From positions 10,794,744-10,858,743 of the forward strand of contig NC_081548.1 of the NCBI RefSeq assembly GCF_901000735.1: 64,000 bases of DNA, written 5' to 3'. The translations under genes and the position numbers were made by a program. A model generated the notes under the pieces. That model was not told the origin of the DNA. It saw only the letters and a list, made by a program, of their open reading frames with translations, and ran no database searches. Source of the stretch: Corylus avellana (lineage: Eukaryota; Streptophyta; Magnoliopsida; Fagales; Betulaceae). Positions 1 to 10,697 of the stretch are shown piece after piece (positions within the stretch are counted from its first letter, which is position 1; each line of letters opens with the position of its first letter).

Positions 1-60
1 CCACATCTCTCGGTCTCTTCTGTCCATCAAGACTGACCCCTGGAGAGTATAAGTAGTGCT

Positions 61-975
61 TCAACTTGGTCGCAGTAACCAAAGTTTTGAAGGAGGTGGC
101 GCGCTCTCATGGTTTCGGGCCCAGGTCATGATCGTGTTTACCCTAATGTGCTCCTCTAAGGACAACACCGGTTCAAGACTGGCATCATCCACCGGAAAAC
201 TTGTTTCCCGAGGAATCCTCGGACCTCCTACGACCTCTAAAGGGGCAAACTCCCATTGTCCCTGAGCAAAAAAGATTTTCTTCTTCCATGCTCGGTTGCT
301 GGTGAGAGTCTTTTCAAACTTTATCAACTTACCTCATCGGGCTTGGAAGTTGTAAAGCGCCTCAGTATTAGGGTTCCTAGTGAACCTGTACGCCGACAAG
401 AATTCCCTGACAGTTAGGAAATTCTCTTCCGCCAAAGCCGTCGGCCACAAAACTACGCAGCCAAAGAAGATCCTCCAGGCGTTGGGGACGATCTGGTGAG
501 TAGCCACGTTTAAACGGTTTAATAAATCCCGAATAAGCCTCGGGAAGGGAAGCCTGAGGCCCACACGGAACATCTCCTCGTACAAGCGGACTTCGTGCTC
601 CTCGGCACTCACTATGGCGCCTTTTCGTTCGTCATCAAACTGAAGTGTAACTGACCTCGGTATGTAGCAGTCAAGCCTGACTCGCCTCTCATCCTTTGAA
701 GATAAGGCTGCCTTCCACATGGTGGGGTAAGAGCTCCTGCAGACAAAGTCAGAGCCTCCTCCTTCACCCATAAGATACAAAAACTCAGGGTATAATGACT
801 GAGGAATACAAGGATGAGGACTACAGATCAGTAAATGGGTAACAGACAGACGAAGACGATCAACTGCAGGTTCGATGAACGGCAATAACAAATCTAAGTA
901 CTTGAGTACTGGACTGTCAGGATGAACAAAGTGCTCACAAGAAGGAAGAGGAAGGGTTTGATTGATTGAAACCAT
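61..975 (-). pseudogene. Antisense ORF of a Tat-like Ty3/gypsy element (Transposase_28-like, PF04195 type)
   Basis: About 300 codons read on the minus strand in one frame, broken by a single in-frame TGA at 334-336. The first part (975-337) ends in FLTVREFLSAYRF and EALYNFQAR; after the stop the same frame goes on with FEKTLTSNRAWKKK and FFAQGQWEFAPLE-like text. This is the pattern of the plant family called putative gypsy-type transposon (PF04195). From family knowledge, such ORFs occur antisense between integrase and the 3' LTR of Tat-lineage elements (Grande, for example). The context fits: a purine tract and an LTR with a plus-strand TATA box follow at 1531-2236, so the element itself reads plus. 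The function of the protein is unknown. The stop suggests this copy is dead. The family assignment is by eye. Confidence 0.7.
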
Positions 976-1530
976 GAAAAATACTACTCTCAGAAAGAAG
1001 TAATGAGAAAAGAAATTAGAATGGAAGCAAGCCAGCTGGGGGGTTGAAAAAGTAGTAGACCTTTCGCAAGCAACACTGGTGTTTTAGGAGACGAGAAAAC
1101 AGAAAATATGAAGTGAGGAGCGAAAACCCCTTTTTATAGTGAGCCTAAGAAGTTGAGAAGTCTGAGAAGATGAAAAGGCATTGGCGCCTTGAAACCCTAG
1201 ATGACGCTTTGGGAACGCACGCATTAAATGCCGCAGCAGGCGCATCCTATCGCCTGTTAATGATGACGCGCGGTAGCTGAAAGACAACCATTCCGATGCC
1301 GACACTTGGATGTGCGCTCAGCCATTCAAATCGACAGGCAAATGAGTTGACAAACCCCCAGGTATATCAAACGTCTCGGGAAAGAATTAGCAGGAGAAAT
1401 CCCGCCAAAACCAGGATCCAAAATTAGGGTTTCCCCCTCGGAAGCCTCAGACATACTACCATCGCGAGTCGAACATTGGGAAACCGATCCATTCCTAAAG
1501 AACACAAAAATTTCCGTAGTCATCCAAACC

Positions 1531-1548
1531 AAGAAATTGGGGGGTAAC
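1531..1548 (+). other. Polypurine tract before the 3' LTR
   Basis: A purine-rich stretch, AAGAAATTGGGGGG then TAAC, directly precedes the LTR that begins TGTTGGG at 1549. This is where the plus-strand primer of an LTR element is expected and it fixes the element as plus oriented. Confidence 0.6.
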
Positions 1549-2236
1549 TGTTGGGTCTTGGATCAGTCACATAAGGCCCAATGGGCCCAAAGCCCAAAAC
1601 TCCGTAAATATGCTGGGCTACCAAGCCCTCGGTTGACTTAGCTCGAGGAGGTCTCAGGCTCCCAGTCTGAGACATAACTCACGGGCCAAGATAGTCAAGG
1701 GCCGAAGGGCACATTGGTCATTCCACCATGGAGATATAACCATATTATCCAATACTCAGATCATTTATATCAATCTGGATACATGTCAGTTAGCATCTAA
1801 GCTAATATAGGTGACCGAGTCCTACTCGGACATTCTAACTTAACATCGCTGAAGCTGCACATCTATTTTGTGATCCTAGGGTACTAGGATCGCGGGGCAG
1901 CTAACAAACCTCATCCCTTTTTCAAATACCTACACGGCATAAATCAAAGGATGAGGCTTTGAAATGTGTGGGAGATCAAACTCCATTCATGCCTATAAAT
2001 ACAAGTCACCTATCAGTGTTAAGGTAATCGCAACTCTTGCTATCTTGGCTTTATTGTTGCTCGCATCTTTTCTCTCCTAAATCACTGACTTAAGCATCAG
2101 AGTATCCCTGCCGGGAGAACACCGGGGACTCTAATCCTATTGTTTGTTCTTGTGTGCAAGGTCAACGCATCCTCGGACATTGTTACACTTCCCGAAGATT
2201 GTGCCACGTAATTCCTCAGAAAACTGTGCATCAACA
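1549..2236 (+). mobile_element. 3' LTR of a Tat-like Ty3/gypsy element
   Basis: A 688-bp segment bounded by TGTTG and CAACA, preceded by a polypurine tract. It carries a TATA box (TATAAATA, about 1994-2001) on the plus strand, opposite to the coding direction of the ORF at 61-975. The 5' part of the element lies outside the window. The five bases after the LTR are TTATA, and the same TTATACATCATC sequence begins again at 3938 directly after an assembly gap. Confidence 0.75.
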
Positions 2237-2543
2237 TTATACATCATCTTTTTATCTCGATTTTATCATTTCAAAGTTGATGTAGCGTGGTCCTCCATAG
2301 CATGTGATGCATAGAAATTAGTTTGTTTTTTTTTTTTTTTTGTTAGAGAAACCATGCTACAACTTTAGAGGATAAAAAAAATGGTACGTAGAATTACCCG
2401 ATTTGGCCAGGATAATTGATCCTATTGAAGTGTATTCAATATATAGAGAAATCATTACAAATGATATGTACAGTTGGAGAATAAAAATACATAGTTACCT
2501 TTTTTTTAAAAAAAAAAAAAAGAGTGAAAAGATATAGTAAACT

Positions 2544-2655
2544 TATTTTTTTTTTACACATTCACATAAGGGAAGGACGAAAAATGAGGAATGAAATTCG
2601 AACTAGTGACCTCCGCTTCATGAGGCGTGATCTCTAGCCAATTGAGCTACCTTTT
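2544..2655 (-). mobile_element. tRNA-derived SINE, copy 1
   Basis: Read on the minus strand it has a pol III A box (TAGCTCAATTGG) and a B-box-like AGTTCGAAT, followed by a pyrimidine-rich stretch, TGTGAATGTG and an A tail. That order matches plant tRNA-related SINEs of the Au type. It is not a working tRNA gene because the acceptor stem cannot be closed. It lies at the same place in both copies of the duplication, so it was inserted before the duplication. Confidence 0.65.
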
Positions 2656-3016
2656 AGAGACTACCTACTCTTTACACTTGTGACTTATCAGAAACTATAC
2701 TAATAAGAAATTATCAAATACAATGAATCTTGACCAATGCCTGCTTTTTGCATTTTTTTATTTTTTATTTTTATTTTTTTTAAAAAAAAAGATGAAGAAT
2801 ATTTTGGTAATTTTGGCACCACTATGTTAGGATTTACTTATTGTGGCTTGTAACATACATAGATTATTTTCTAAGAGAATTTAGCATGATGGATGGCATA
2901 TGGAGACTGAAGAGGAAACTTGCATTGACAATCACTTGGAAGCATGACATATTTCAATAATTATACAATAATGTGAGACAAGAATACATATATATATATA
3001 TATATATATCTTACAA

Positions 3017-3652
3017 CTACTCAAATTGAAACTTTTGAGATCTCGTCCCAAAAGAGTAAACATAATACTCATTTTCCTCTGTAGCAATCTTTTTGAGCTT
3101 TTTCTCTTTCATCAAATTTTGTGAATCATCAATCATATTTGGAGATCTCATTTTTCTCTTAGAGGAGCATCTGTTTTCTATATTGTTATTGTCATCCTCA
3201 TCATCACTAACAACAATGGCATGATCCTCATCTTTTCCATCAACAACCCTTTCATATAGTAGATAGACCCCTATTTTCTTCAGAATGATTTCAAGCCCCC
3301 AATCTGCAAGAACCTCTACTTCATCACCATCCTCAAAATCATTGGTAATAACAATATTGCCTAGCAATAGGTGATCTTCAAGAGGGAATTGGCCACCAGT
3401 TGTTGCAAACAAATAAGTCAGAATAGTATTCTTGGTATGGTTGATAAATGACATGCTATCTTTATATGAAGATAATACTTGAACACGTGATGCAAAAACA
3501 ACACATACACCAAACTCGTTCAATATGGGGTCAGCAGTAGGTACTTCAAAATGTACCGAGGGTCCCTCACATTGATACGTGAACCAATCGGGGATTTGAT
3601 TGCCGGGGAGGATAATGCTAAACATTCTACCAACTCCAAGCATAACCCAATC
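3017..3652 (-). pseudogene. Extra copy of the TNL C-terminal (C-JID) exon
   Basis: An open reading frame of 211 codons from an AG acceptor at 3653/3652 to a stop at 3017. It opens with GRMFSIILPGNQIPDWFTYQ, the start of the post-LRR C-JID jelly-roll domain of plant TNL receptors, and ends in an acidic tail with a basic KRKMRSPN patch. It is a close copy of the exon at 4712-5344. There is no TIR, NBS or LRR exon between the two copies, so by itself it is only an exon. It could serve as an alternative last exon of the gene upstream, or be a relic of the tandem duplication. The reading frame is still open end to end. Confidence 0.75.
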
Positions 3653-3765
3653 CTGTTACATCAGCAGAGGATGATGTGTGTTAAAGTATTAACTAAGTGA
3701 TACGAGATAACATGATATCATAACTGAGGTCTTGAGTTGAAATCCTACTCCACACATTATTCTAT

Positions 3766-3837
3766 GGGAAAAATACATTTTACCCCCATGAACTATCCAC
3801 CCATTTGCACTGTAACCTCCAATATTTAAAAAGTGAT
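3766..3837. repeat. Truncated foldback element at the gap edge
   Basis: The same left arm as the element at 5457-5886 (GGGAAAAATACATTTTACCC and following), cut by the gap. It shows that this foldback element was also present in copy 1 of the duplication. Confidence 0.6.
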
Positions 3838-3937
3838 NNNNNNNNNNNNNNNNNNNNNNNNNNNNNNNNNNNNNNNNNNNNNNNNNNNNNNNNNNNNNNN
3901 NNNNNNNNNNNNNNNNNNNNNNNNNNNNNNNNNNNNN
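3838..3937. other. Assembly gap (100 N)
   Basis: A run of exactly 100 N. The sequence resumes at TTATACATCATC, the same bases that follow the LTR at 2236, so the contig edge sits exactly on an LTR boundary. The gap may hide another LTR or a whole element. Confidence 0.95.
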
Positions 3938-4241
3938 TTATACATCATCTTTTTATCACGTTTTTATCATTTCAAAGTTGATGTAGTTTGGTCCTCCAAA
4001 GCATGTGATGCATAGAAATTAGTTTTTTTTTTTTTTGGTAGAGAAACCATGCTACAACTTTAGAGGATAAAAAAATGGTACGTAGAATTACTCGATTTGG
4101 CCAGGATAATTGATCCTATTGAAGTGTATTCAATATATAGAGAAATCATTACAAATGATATGTACAGTTGGAAAATAAAAATACATAGTTACCTTCTTTC
4201 TTTCTTTTTTTTTTTTTTTAAGTTAAAAGATAGAGTAAACT

Positions 4242-4358
4242 TTATTTTTTTTATTTTTTTACACATTCACACAAGGGAAGGAGGGAAAATGAGAAATGGG
4301 ATTCGAACTAGTAATCTCCGCTTCATGATGCGTGATCTCTAGCCAATTGAGCTACCTT
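4242..4358 (-). mobile_element. tRNA-derived SINE, copy 2
   Basis: The counterpart of the SINE at 2544-2655. Minus-strand A box TAGCTCAATTGG and B box AGTTCGAATCCC, the latter closer to the consensus than in copy 1. Ends in TGTGAATGTGT and an A-rich tail. Confidence 0.65.
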
Positions 4359-4711
4359 TTAAGGACTACCTACTCTTTACACTTGTGACTTATCATAAAC
4401 TATACTAAAAAGAAATTATCAAATACAATGAATCTTGACCAATGCCTACTTTTTGCTTTTTTTAAAAAAAAAAAGAAAAAAGAAAAAAAAGAGATGAAGA
4501 ATATTTTGGTAATTTTGACACCCCTATGTTAGGATTTACTTATTGTGGCTTGTAACATACATAGATTATTTTCTAAGAGAATTTGGCATGATGGATGGCA
4601 TATGGAGACTGTAGAGGAAACTTGCATCGACAATCACTTGGAAGCATGACATATTTCAATAATTATACAATGCAGGTGAGACAAGAATATATATATACAT
4701 ACATATTACAA

Positions 4712-5344
4712 CTACTCAAGTTGAAACTTTTGAGATCTCGTCTCAACAGAGTAAAAAGAATAATCATTTTCCTCTGTAGCAAGCTTTTTGTGCTTTTTCT
4801 CTTTCATCAAATTTTGTGGATCATCAATAATATTTGGAGATCTCATTTTTCTCTTGGAGGAGCATCTGTTTTCTATATTGTTATTGTCATCCTCATCATC
4901 ACTGACAACAATGGCATGATCCTCATCTTTTCCATCTACAACCCTTTCATATACTAGATGGACCCCCATTTTCTTCACAATGATTTCAGGCCCCCAATCT
5001 AGAAGAACCTCTACTTCATCACCATCCTCAAAATCATTGGTAAGAACACGATTGCCTAGCAATAGGTGATCTTCAAGAGGGAATTGGCCACTAGTTACTG
5101 CCAAATTAGTCAGAACTGTATTCTTGGTATGGTTGATATATGACACGGTACGTTTATACGAAGATAATACTTGAACACGTGATGCAAAGACAACACATAC
5201 ACCAAACTCGTTCAATATGGGATCAGCAGTAGGTACTTTAAAATATAACGAGGGTCCCTCACACTGATACGTGAACCAATCAGGGATTTGATTGCCGGGG
5301 AGGACAATGCCAAACACTCTACCAACTCCACGCCTAACCCATTC
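4712..5344 (-). pseudogene. TNL exon 5: C-terminal C-JID domain
   Basis: Runs from the acceptor CAG at 5347-5345 to a stop at 4712, 210 codons. It begins EWVRRGVGRVFGIVLPGN and contains QIPDWFTYQCEG and FGVCVVFASRVQVLSS, the conserved start and core of the C-JID domain. The end is acidic (EDHAIVVSDDEDDNNN) followed by a basic patch, possibly a nuclear localisation signal (inference). The exon is open from end to end. It is the partner of exon 4 by position; the frame of the last bases of exon 4 (a segment like FKQSFLRLQ) joins it in phase 0. Confidence 0.8.
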
Positions 5345-5456
5345 CTGTTACATCAGCAGAGGATGATGTATGTTAAAGTATTAACTAAGTGATACGAGAT
5401 AACATGGTATCATAAAAGAGGTCTTAAGTTGAAATCCTCCTCCACACATTATTCTA

Positions 5457-5886
5457 TGGGAAAATACTTTTTACCCCCATAAACTAGTCATCCATTTCCA
5501 CTTTGACCTCTAATGTTTAAAAAGTGACACTTGACACCCCCCCCCCCCCCAAACTTCCAAATTGTTGCAATTCGACCATTCTGACTTTTTTTTTTTTTTC
5601 CAAAATGCCCCTATCCCAAGTTAAAAAAAAGTTAAATTAAGCGGTGTTTGGTCTCGGGTGGCCGAAGCCACCCCTAGGCCCAATTGGGGTGGCCGGCCAT
5701 CCCTTAATTAATTTTTTTTTTTTTTTTTAACTTGGGATGGGGGCACTTTGGGGAAAAAAAAAAGTCAGAATGGTTGAATTTCAACAATTTGGAAGTTTTT
5801 GGGGGTCAAGTGTCACTTTTTCAATATAAGAGGTCAAAGTGCAAATGGGTGGATAGTTCAAGGGCGTAGAAATATTTTTTCCCCTT
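5457..5886. mobile_element. Foldback (MITE-like) element in TNL intron 4
   Basis: A long imperfect inverted repeat: the left arm GGGAAAATACTTTTTACCCC and following is mirrored by the right arm ending in TTTTTTCCCCTTATT. The loop has T and A runs and a GTGGCCGGCCATCCC-like GC island. No coding capacity. A partial copy sits at 3766-3837. Confidence 0.65.
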
Positions 5887-5902
5887 ATTCTATTTTAGTT
5901 AA

Positions 5903-6365
5903 AAATTAGGGAAAACTTCACTTTAAACCCTTGAATTACCACGCGTTTTGGCAAGCCCCCAAACTTTAAAATCTCTCAATTTCATCCCTCGAACTTTCAA
6001 TTTGATGCAATTTACTCGCCCCACCCCCAGTCAATTTTTGTGTTAAAACCCCTAAAAGGACAAATTTACCCTTCAATTTTCTTTTTCTTAAAAAAAAAAT
6101 GAAAAAAAGGTTCATAAGGTGGTTCAACTGTGGGTCGCCTTGTGATTTTTTTTTTATAATAATTTTTTTAAAAAAAAAACAAATTTAATTTGAAATTAAG
6201 GATAAATTTGAAATTTTATAAAAAAGTCAGGGGTATAAATACCATTGCCTCACTTTTAACGTTTAAAATCTGAAGAAGGGGTTCAAATTGAGAGGTTTTG
6301 AAATTTGGGGGACTTGTCAAAACGCACGATAATTCAGGGGTTTAAAGTGAAGTTTCTCCAAAAAA

Positions 6366-6366
<1 letters not shown>
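5903..6366. mobile_element. Second foldback element in TNL intron 4
   Basis: The left end GAAAACTTCACTTTAAACCC is mirrored at the right end as GGGTTTAAAGTGAAGTTTCTCC. Related to the elements at 9818-10242 and 22933-23580. An (AG)n microsatellite follows at 6369-6397, directly before the splice donor of exon 4. Confidence 0.65.
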
Positions 6367-6401
<35 letters not shown>

Positions 6402-6406
6402 TGTAC

Positions 6407-7329
6407 CTGTAGCCGTAGGAAGCTTTGCTTAAAAGTATGTGTACATTCATGCACCCTTCCATGTAAACAACACAATAGGATTTGAACGCTTATCCAAACC
6501 TGGAATTTCGACTAATTTGTGACAGTTAGAAAGGCCAAACCATTCATATTTGAGAGCTTTGATAGATCCGGCATTCTTTCCAGTGCAGTGCAGTGTTTTG
6601 CATCTAAAAAAATCAAACTTGCTGGTAAATCCGGAATTGATTTAAGCTTTCTACAGCGACCAATTTGAGATCTTGAAGCTTCGAAAGACCACCTAGGCTT
6701 GTTGATAGGCTTTCAAAACTATTGCATCTTAAATCTAAAATTTTAAGAGAACATAAATTCCAAAGATCTGTAGGAATTCCGTCATCCGATAAATTGCAGT
6801 CCCAGAGACATAAGTGTGTTAGTGAGTTCAAGCCTTGTAGTGCAGCAGGCAGTAGATTGACTGACTTAGGACTTTTCCTTGGTGATATCCAAGACCAAAA
6901 GAGTGATGGCAATGACTTAGACGGTGATCCTTTACACCCACATAGAGATAAATATTTCAGATTCTTCAGTTGCACTATACTAAAAGGCACTTGTCTTATA
7001 GCAGTTCTGTCTACAAGAAGAGTTGTCAATGATTCCATCTCCCCCAAGTTGTCAGCCAAATTGTGCATTTTAGAACACCCAGAAAGAATGAGAGTTTCTA
7101 GAGACTTCAAGTTATAGAAACTCCTTGGCAAACTTTTAAGGCATTTGCAATCTTTCAAATTCACCAAAACAAGATTACTAAGATCTCCAATGGAGTGGTG
7201 AACCTCAAGCAAACTCGTACAATCTTCAAGTATTAATTGCTCTAGATTTGGGTGTTTTGAAAAGTCAGGGGTCTGGCTCAGATAATGAGAGTGACTGAGA
7301 TTTAGAATTTTCATCTTCTCAAGCAACTG
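6407..7329 (-). pseudogene. TNL exon 4: main leucine-rich-repeat exon, frameshifted
   Basis: Starts in phase 0 at QLLEKMKILNLSHSHYLSQ and carries about eight LRR units, for example LEQLILEDCTSLLEVHHSIG and LKSLPRSFYNLKSLETLIL. The frame stays open until KLQDLKLV, then reads AVESLNQF and stops at 6613. In the next frame the text becomes KLKSIPDLPASL, the usual continuation, so one base was lost near 6657 (GTCGCTGT where GTCGGCTGT is expected). Two more frame changes are needed near AFLTV (about 6533) and just before the donor at 6407. These are three independent small indels; without transcripts I take them as real decay, though one or two could be sequencing errors. Confidence 0.75.
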
Positions 7330-7434
7330 CTAAACAAATGAGAAAACAACCAATTAAAAAGGAAGGAAAGCGCAATATTAGAGCCTAGAATATTAAAAAT
7401 AACAATAATAATAACAAATAATTGATTATTTTAC

Positions 7435-7710
7435 CTTGGGACTTTCCCAAACTTTTTTGAGATTGCTATATTGCAAGTCAATCACAACTAAGTTTCTTGG
7501 ATAAAAGTCATTTGGAATGAACTTGAGAGGAAATCCATGCCAGCAAAGCCACCTTAATTCTTTGGAAAGATATTTATAGTCTCCAGTGAGTCGTATGTGA
7601 TCAAGTTGGAGTAATCTTAGTCTCTGCATCTTAATAAATGCTTCTGAATTGAAATTCATCTTACTTAGACTTGTCAATTCTAAAGTAAGTCCTTCAACTG
7701 CATTTGTTCC
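7435..7710 (-). CDS. TNL exon 3: first LRR exon
   Basis: Exactly 92 codons between acceptor CAG at 7713-7711 and donor GTAA at 7434. It begins GTNAVEGLTLELTSLSKMNF, contains AFIKMQRLRLLQLDHIRLTG and ELRWLCWHGFPLKFIPNDF, and ends in KKVWESPK. This is the standard linker plus first LRR exon of plant TNLs (the W-C-W-H-G-F-P block is typical). Both ends are in phase 0. Confidence 0.85.
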
Positions 7711-8031
7711 CTGTAAAAACACAAGTATTGTATGAGACAAGTGATTATCCAAACTTATCACATAATCTTTCTTATTAATCATTTCATTTATCTTGCTTTG
7801 CTTAATATAATGTAATCATATTTGCAACTACAAAAACAATATAATGATGTTAGGAAAGAAAAAAAAAAAAAGTTCCTATTTTCAAATAAGAAATATATGG
7901 ATTACACTTTCAAGGCATGTGATCAGTGTGAATTAGTACGCATTTGCTTCCCGAATAACATATATCTTAGAAAGAAAAAAAAAAAGCTTCATTTTTCTTT
8001 CAATGTTTTCAATTGAGAAAGTTCTTATTAC

Positions 8032-9133
8032 CTCGTGCTTTGTCAATATATCAAATGCATCCTCATGCAGCCATAATCTACTCCATTTCCCAGGTTCGTT
8101 GGGGTGTTTTTCACGAACGATTTCTCTTCCCATGTCTCGCAACAAATCATGCATTGTAAACTCATTTGTCTCACTAACTTTAAGAAGACACCGCTGAATG
8201 AGGACACTAATTCCAATCTTTGCAAAAAAACCACAGCCATCCAATATTTTTACAACATAGTCTATATCCTTTCCTATGAAGAAACATGATATGTCAAGGA
8301 ATATATCCTTTTCAGTATTGTCACTTAGTCCATCAAAACTTATTCTAAGTTTATTTTGAATCTGCTCATGAGGAATCCTCTTCAATTTATCTAATGCACT
8401 TTTCCATTCTAGCATGCTCCTAGAGAAAAGGAATGAGCCCAAAACTTCAAGTGCTAGTGGCAACCCTCCACAGTAAGCAACGACACTTCTTGACAAATCA
8501 GTATAATCTTCGATAGGATAACTATTCCTAAAGGCATGCCAACTAAAGAGCTCAAGAGAGTCAATGTCATTCATTGCTGTAACTCTATATACACTATCCA
8601 CTTCTAGCTCCTTTAGCAAATGCTCATCTCTTGTTGTTATAATAATTCTACTTCCCAAACCAAACCATTCACACCTTCTACATATGGCATTCAGTTGCTC
8701 CGTTTGGTCTACATCATCAAGTATCACAAGTACTGCTTTATTACAAAGTCTTTCTTTAATCATATTGATTCCTCTATCAACACTGCTTATCTTTATCTCG
8801 CTTGTCTTCAAAATGTCAGAAAGAAGTTGTTCTTGGAGATCAACCTGACCCCTAGGTTCCTTGAAAGTTTCCCTAACATTTGCAAGAAAACTTTTACCTT
8901 CAAATCCATGAAAAAATTGGTTATAAATGGCTTTAGCAATGGTTGTTTTGCCAATTCCGCCCATTCCCAAGATTCCTACCATGCGAATATCATTAGCTCC
9001 AACATTTAACCCAAAAGTTATGTCTTGAACATGGGAATCTACTCCAACTGGGTAGAGTGCTATAAACAAGTGTGTGTTGTTCAGTTCTCTTGAAATCTCT
9101 TCAACAATTTTCCTAATAAACTTTGCTTCATGC
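8032..9133 (-). CDS. TNL exon 2: NB-ARC domain
   Basis: 367 codons between acceptor TTTTCAG at 9134 and donor GTAATA at 8031. In order: GMGGIGKTTIAKAIYN (P-loop), FEGKSFLANVRE (RNBS-A, TIR type), VLVILDDVDQTEQL (kinase 2 with the D-D-V-D of TNLs), GSRIIITTRDEHLL (RNBS-B), YCGGLPLALEVLGSFLF (GLPL) and FTMHDLLRDMGREIV (MHD). All nucleotide-binding motifs look intact. The first residues HEAKFIRKIVEEISREL join the TIR exon in frame. Confidence 0.9.
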
Positions 9134-10697
9134 CTGAAAATTATTTTAAGAAGTTAGGTAGAGTCACATTATACAAGAAAGAATTGAAATATTAGTTTCA
9201 TATACGTGAATATGTAAAAACTTAGAACATATTAGTTTTGGCCATTATCCTTAACTCATTAGCATTTCCCATACTAATGGGTCAAAGTTTGAAGAAACTA
9301 AATTTTTATACCATAGAATTATGTTAACCCAAAATCCAATAGACTCAAAACCTCTCTCACACGGACAAAAAAAATTACCCTTGCTTTTAATTCCATGACA
9401 AAGAATAGTGTTTTGTTCTTTTCAAACCTATAGTGCAGCTGGCAAAGTAAGATTTTTTGTATCGTAGTTGCAAATGGTTTTCTTCATTTTCTCTAGTTAT
9501 TTCCACTCTTTCTGTCTCAAAAACTAAAAGGTGGCCTATATGTATGCAAAGGTAGGTCAAAATAAACCAAGTCAACTAGGCTTTTTTTCCCACTTGATTT
9601 GATGGAATATCAAATCACATCAATAAATTTCCACCATGATTTGAATTCTATCAATGCCTCTAAAGGCAATAACAAACTACAACTATCATTCAAGTTGAAA
9701 TAATACTTGAGATGAGCACAAGAGTTGGCTTAGTCATAACACTATATTACCTTGTCAGTTATTTTGGCCACAACTTTCTTAACTAACTCTTCTTCTTGTA
9801 GACTTATTTACTCTCTACAAACTTCACTTTGGACCCTTGAACTTTCAATTTCTATCACTTTAGACCCCCTCCATCAATTTTTCCCATTAAAACTCTTAAC
9901 AAGACAAAATTACCCTTCTATTTTCTTTTTATGAAAGAAATGAAAAAAAAAAAATTGAAAAAAAAAGGTTGCAAGGTGGCCCAACAGTGGGTCACCTTGT
10001 GATTTTTTTTAATAATTTTGTTTTTTTAAAAAAAATTAATTTGAAATTAAGGATGAATTTGGAATTTTGTAAAAAAAGTCAAGGGTATAAACATCATTGT
10101 CTAACTTTTAACGTTTAAAATCTAACGGAGGGGTCCAAAGTGATAGAAATTGAAAGTTCAGGGGTCCAAAATGAGAAGTTTTGAAGTTTGAGGGGGGCAT
10201 GTCAAAAGGGATGGTAATTCAGGAGTTTAAAGTGAAGTTTTCCTTATTTTTTTTTTAATATAATTATGCCTTAAAAAAACCGGTTTAGTTTTTTTAAAAA
10301 AATGGGTTCACACCACATGTCGTAATTCTAGACTACCTCTAAAGAGTGATTCGGCTTATATATATATATGATTATTGTTTTTAGCAATGAAATAAAAATT
10401 AAAAAAAAATTGATAGAATATAAAGTAAAATAAAATAAAAACAAGAAAGTATGAGAAAAATGAGAAAGCGATAAGCAAAGAGTTTTGAGGTGGTTCCACC
10501 CTAAAAACTTACTTCCATTGTTTATAATGTCCGATATATATGACTATACTTTGACTATGTTAGATTTTTTTTTTTTTAATAAAACAAATGTTCATATTAT
10601 AATATATGTATATACAGAAAACATATCGCAATGTGATACTATAAATGTACTAAAATATAGTAGGTGAAAGACAAAACTATTGCTTATACGAACTTAC
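9134..10697 (-). other. TNL intron 1
   Basis: 1.56-kb intron between the TIR and NB-ARC exons, with GTAAG donor at 10697 and TTTTCAG acceptor at 9134. AT-rich and holds the foldback element at 9818-10242. No coding sequence recognised. Confidence 0.8.
9818..10242. mobile_element. Foldback element in TNL intron 1
   Basis: The left arm AAACTTCACTTTGGACCCTT is mirrored by the right end, where TTTAAAGTGAAGTTTTCC closes the element. The inner part has T-rich and A-rich runs around a GGTGGCCCA-type core. Same family as 5903-6366, to judge from the arms and the CAGTGGGTC core. Confidence 0.65.

Larger units (their letters stand above)
2237..3837. repeat. Tandem segmental duplication, copy 1 (TNL last exon plus SINE)
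   Basis: The sequence starting TTATACATCATC is repeated nearly base for base from 3938. Both copies hold, in order, a T-rich stretch, a minus-strand tRNA-derived SINE, a TA-rich stretch, the C-JID exon of a TNL gene and the start of a foldback element. Copy 1 runs into the 100-N gap at 3838. Confidence 0.85.
3938..5530. repeat. Tandem segmental duplication, copy 2
   Basis: Repeats 2237-3837 in the same orientation with scattered substitutions and small indels in T and A runs. It contains the SINE at 4242-4358 and the C-JID exon at 4712-5344 and continues into the foldback element at 5457. Confidence 0.85.

Noticed and set aside
2590..2655. Functional tRNA gene on the minus strand (A and B boxes)
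   Set aside because: The acceptor stem does not close and the sequence ends in an A tail; it is a tRNA-derived SINE. The same holds at 4290-4358.
4595..4957. 120-codon plus-strand ORF
   Set aside because: Antisense of the C-JID exon; no similarity and a biased hydrophobic composition.
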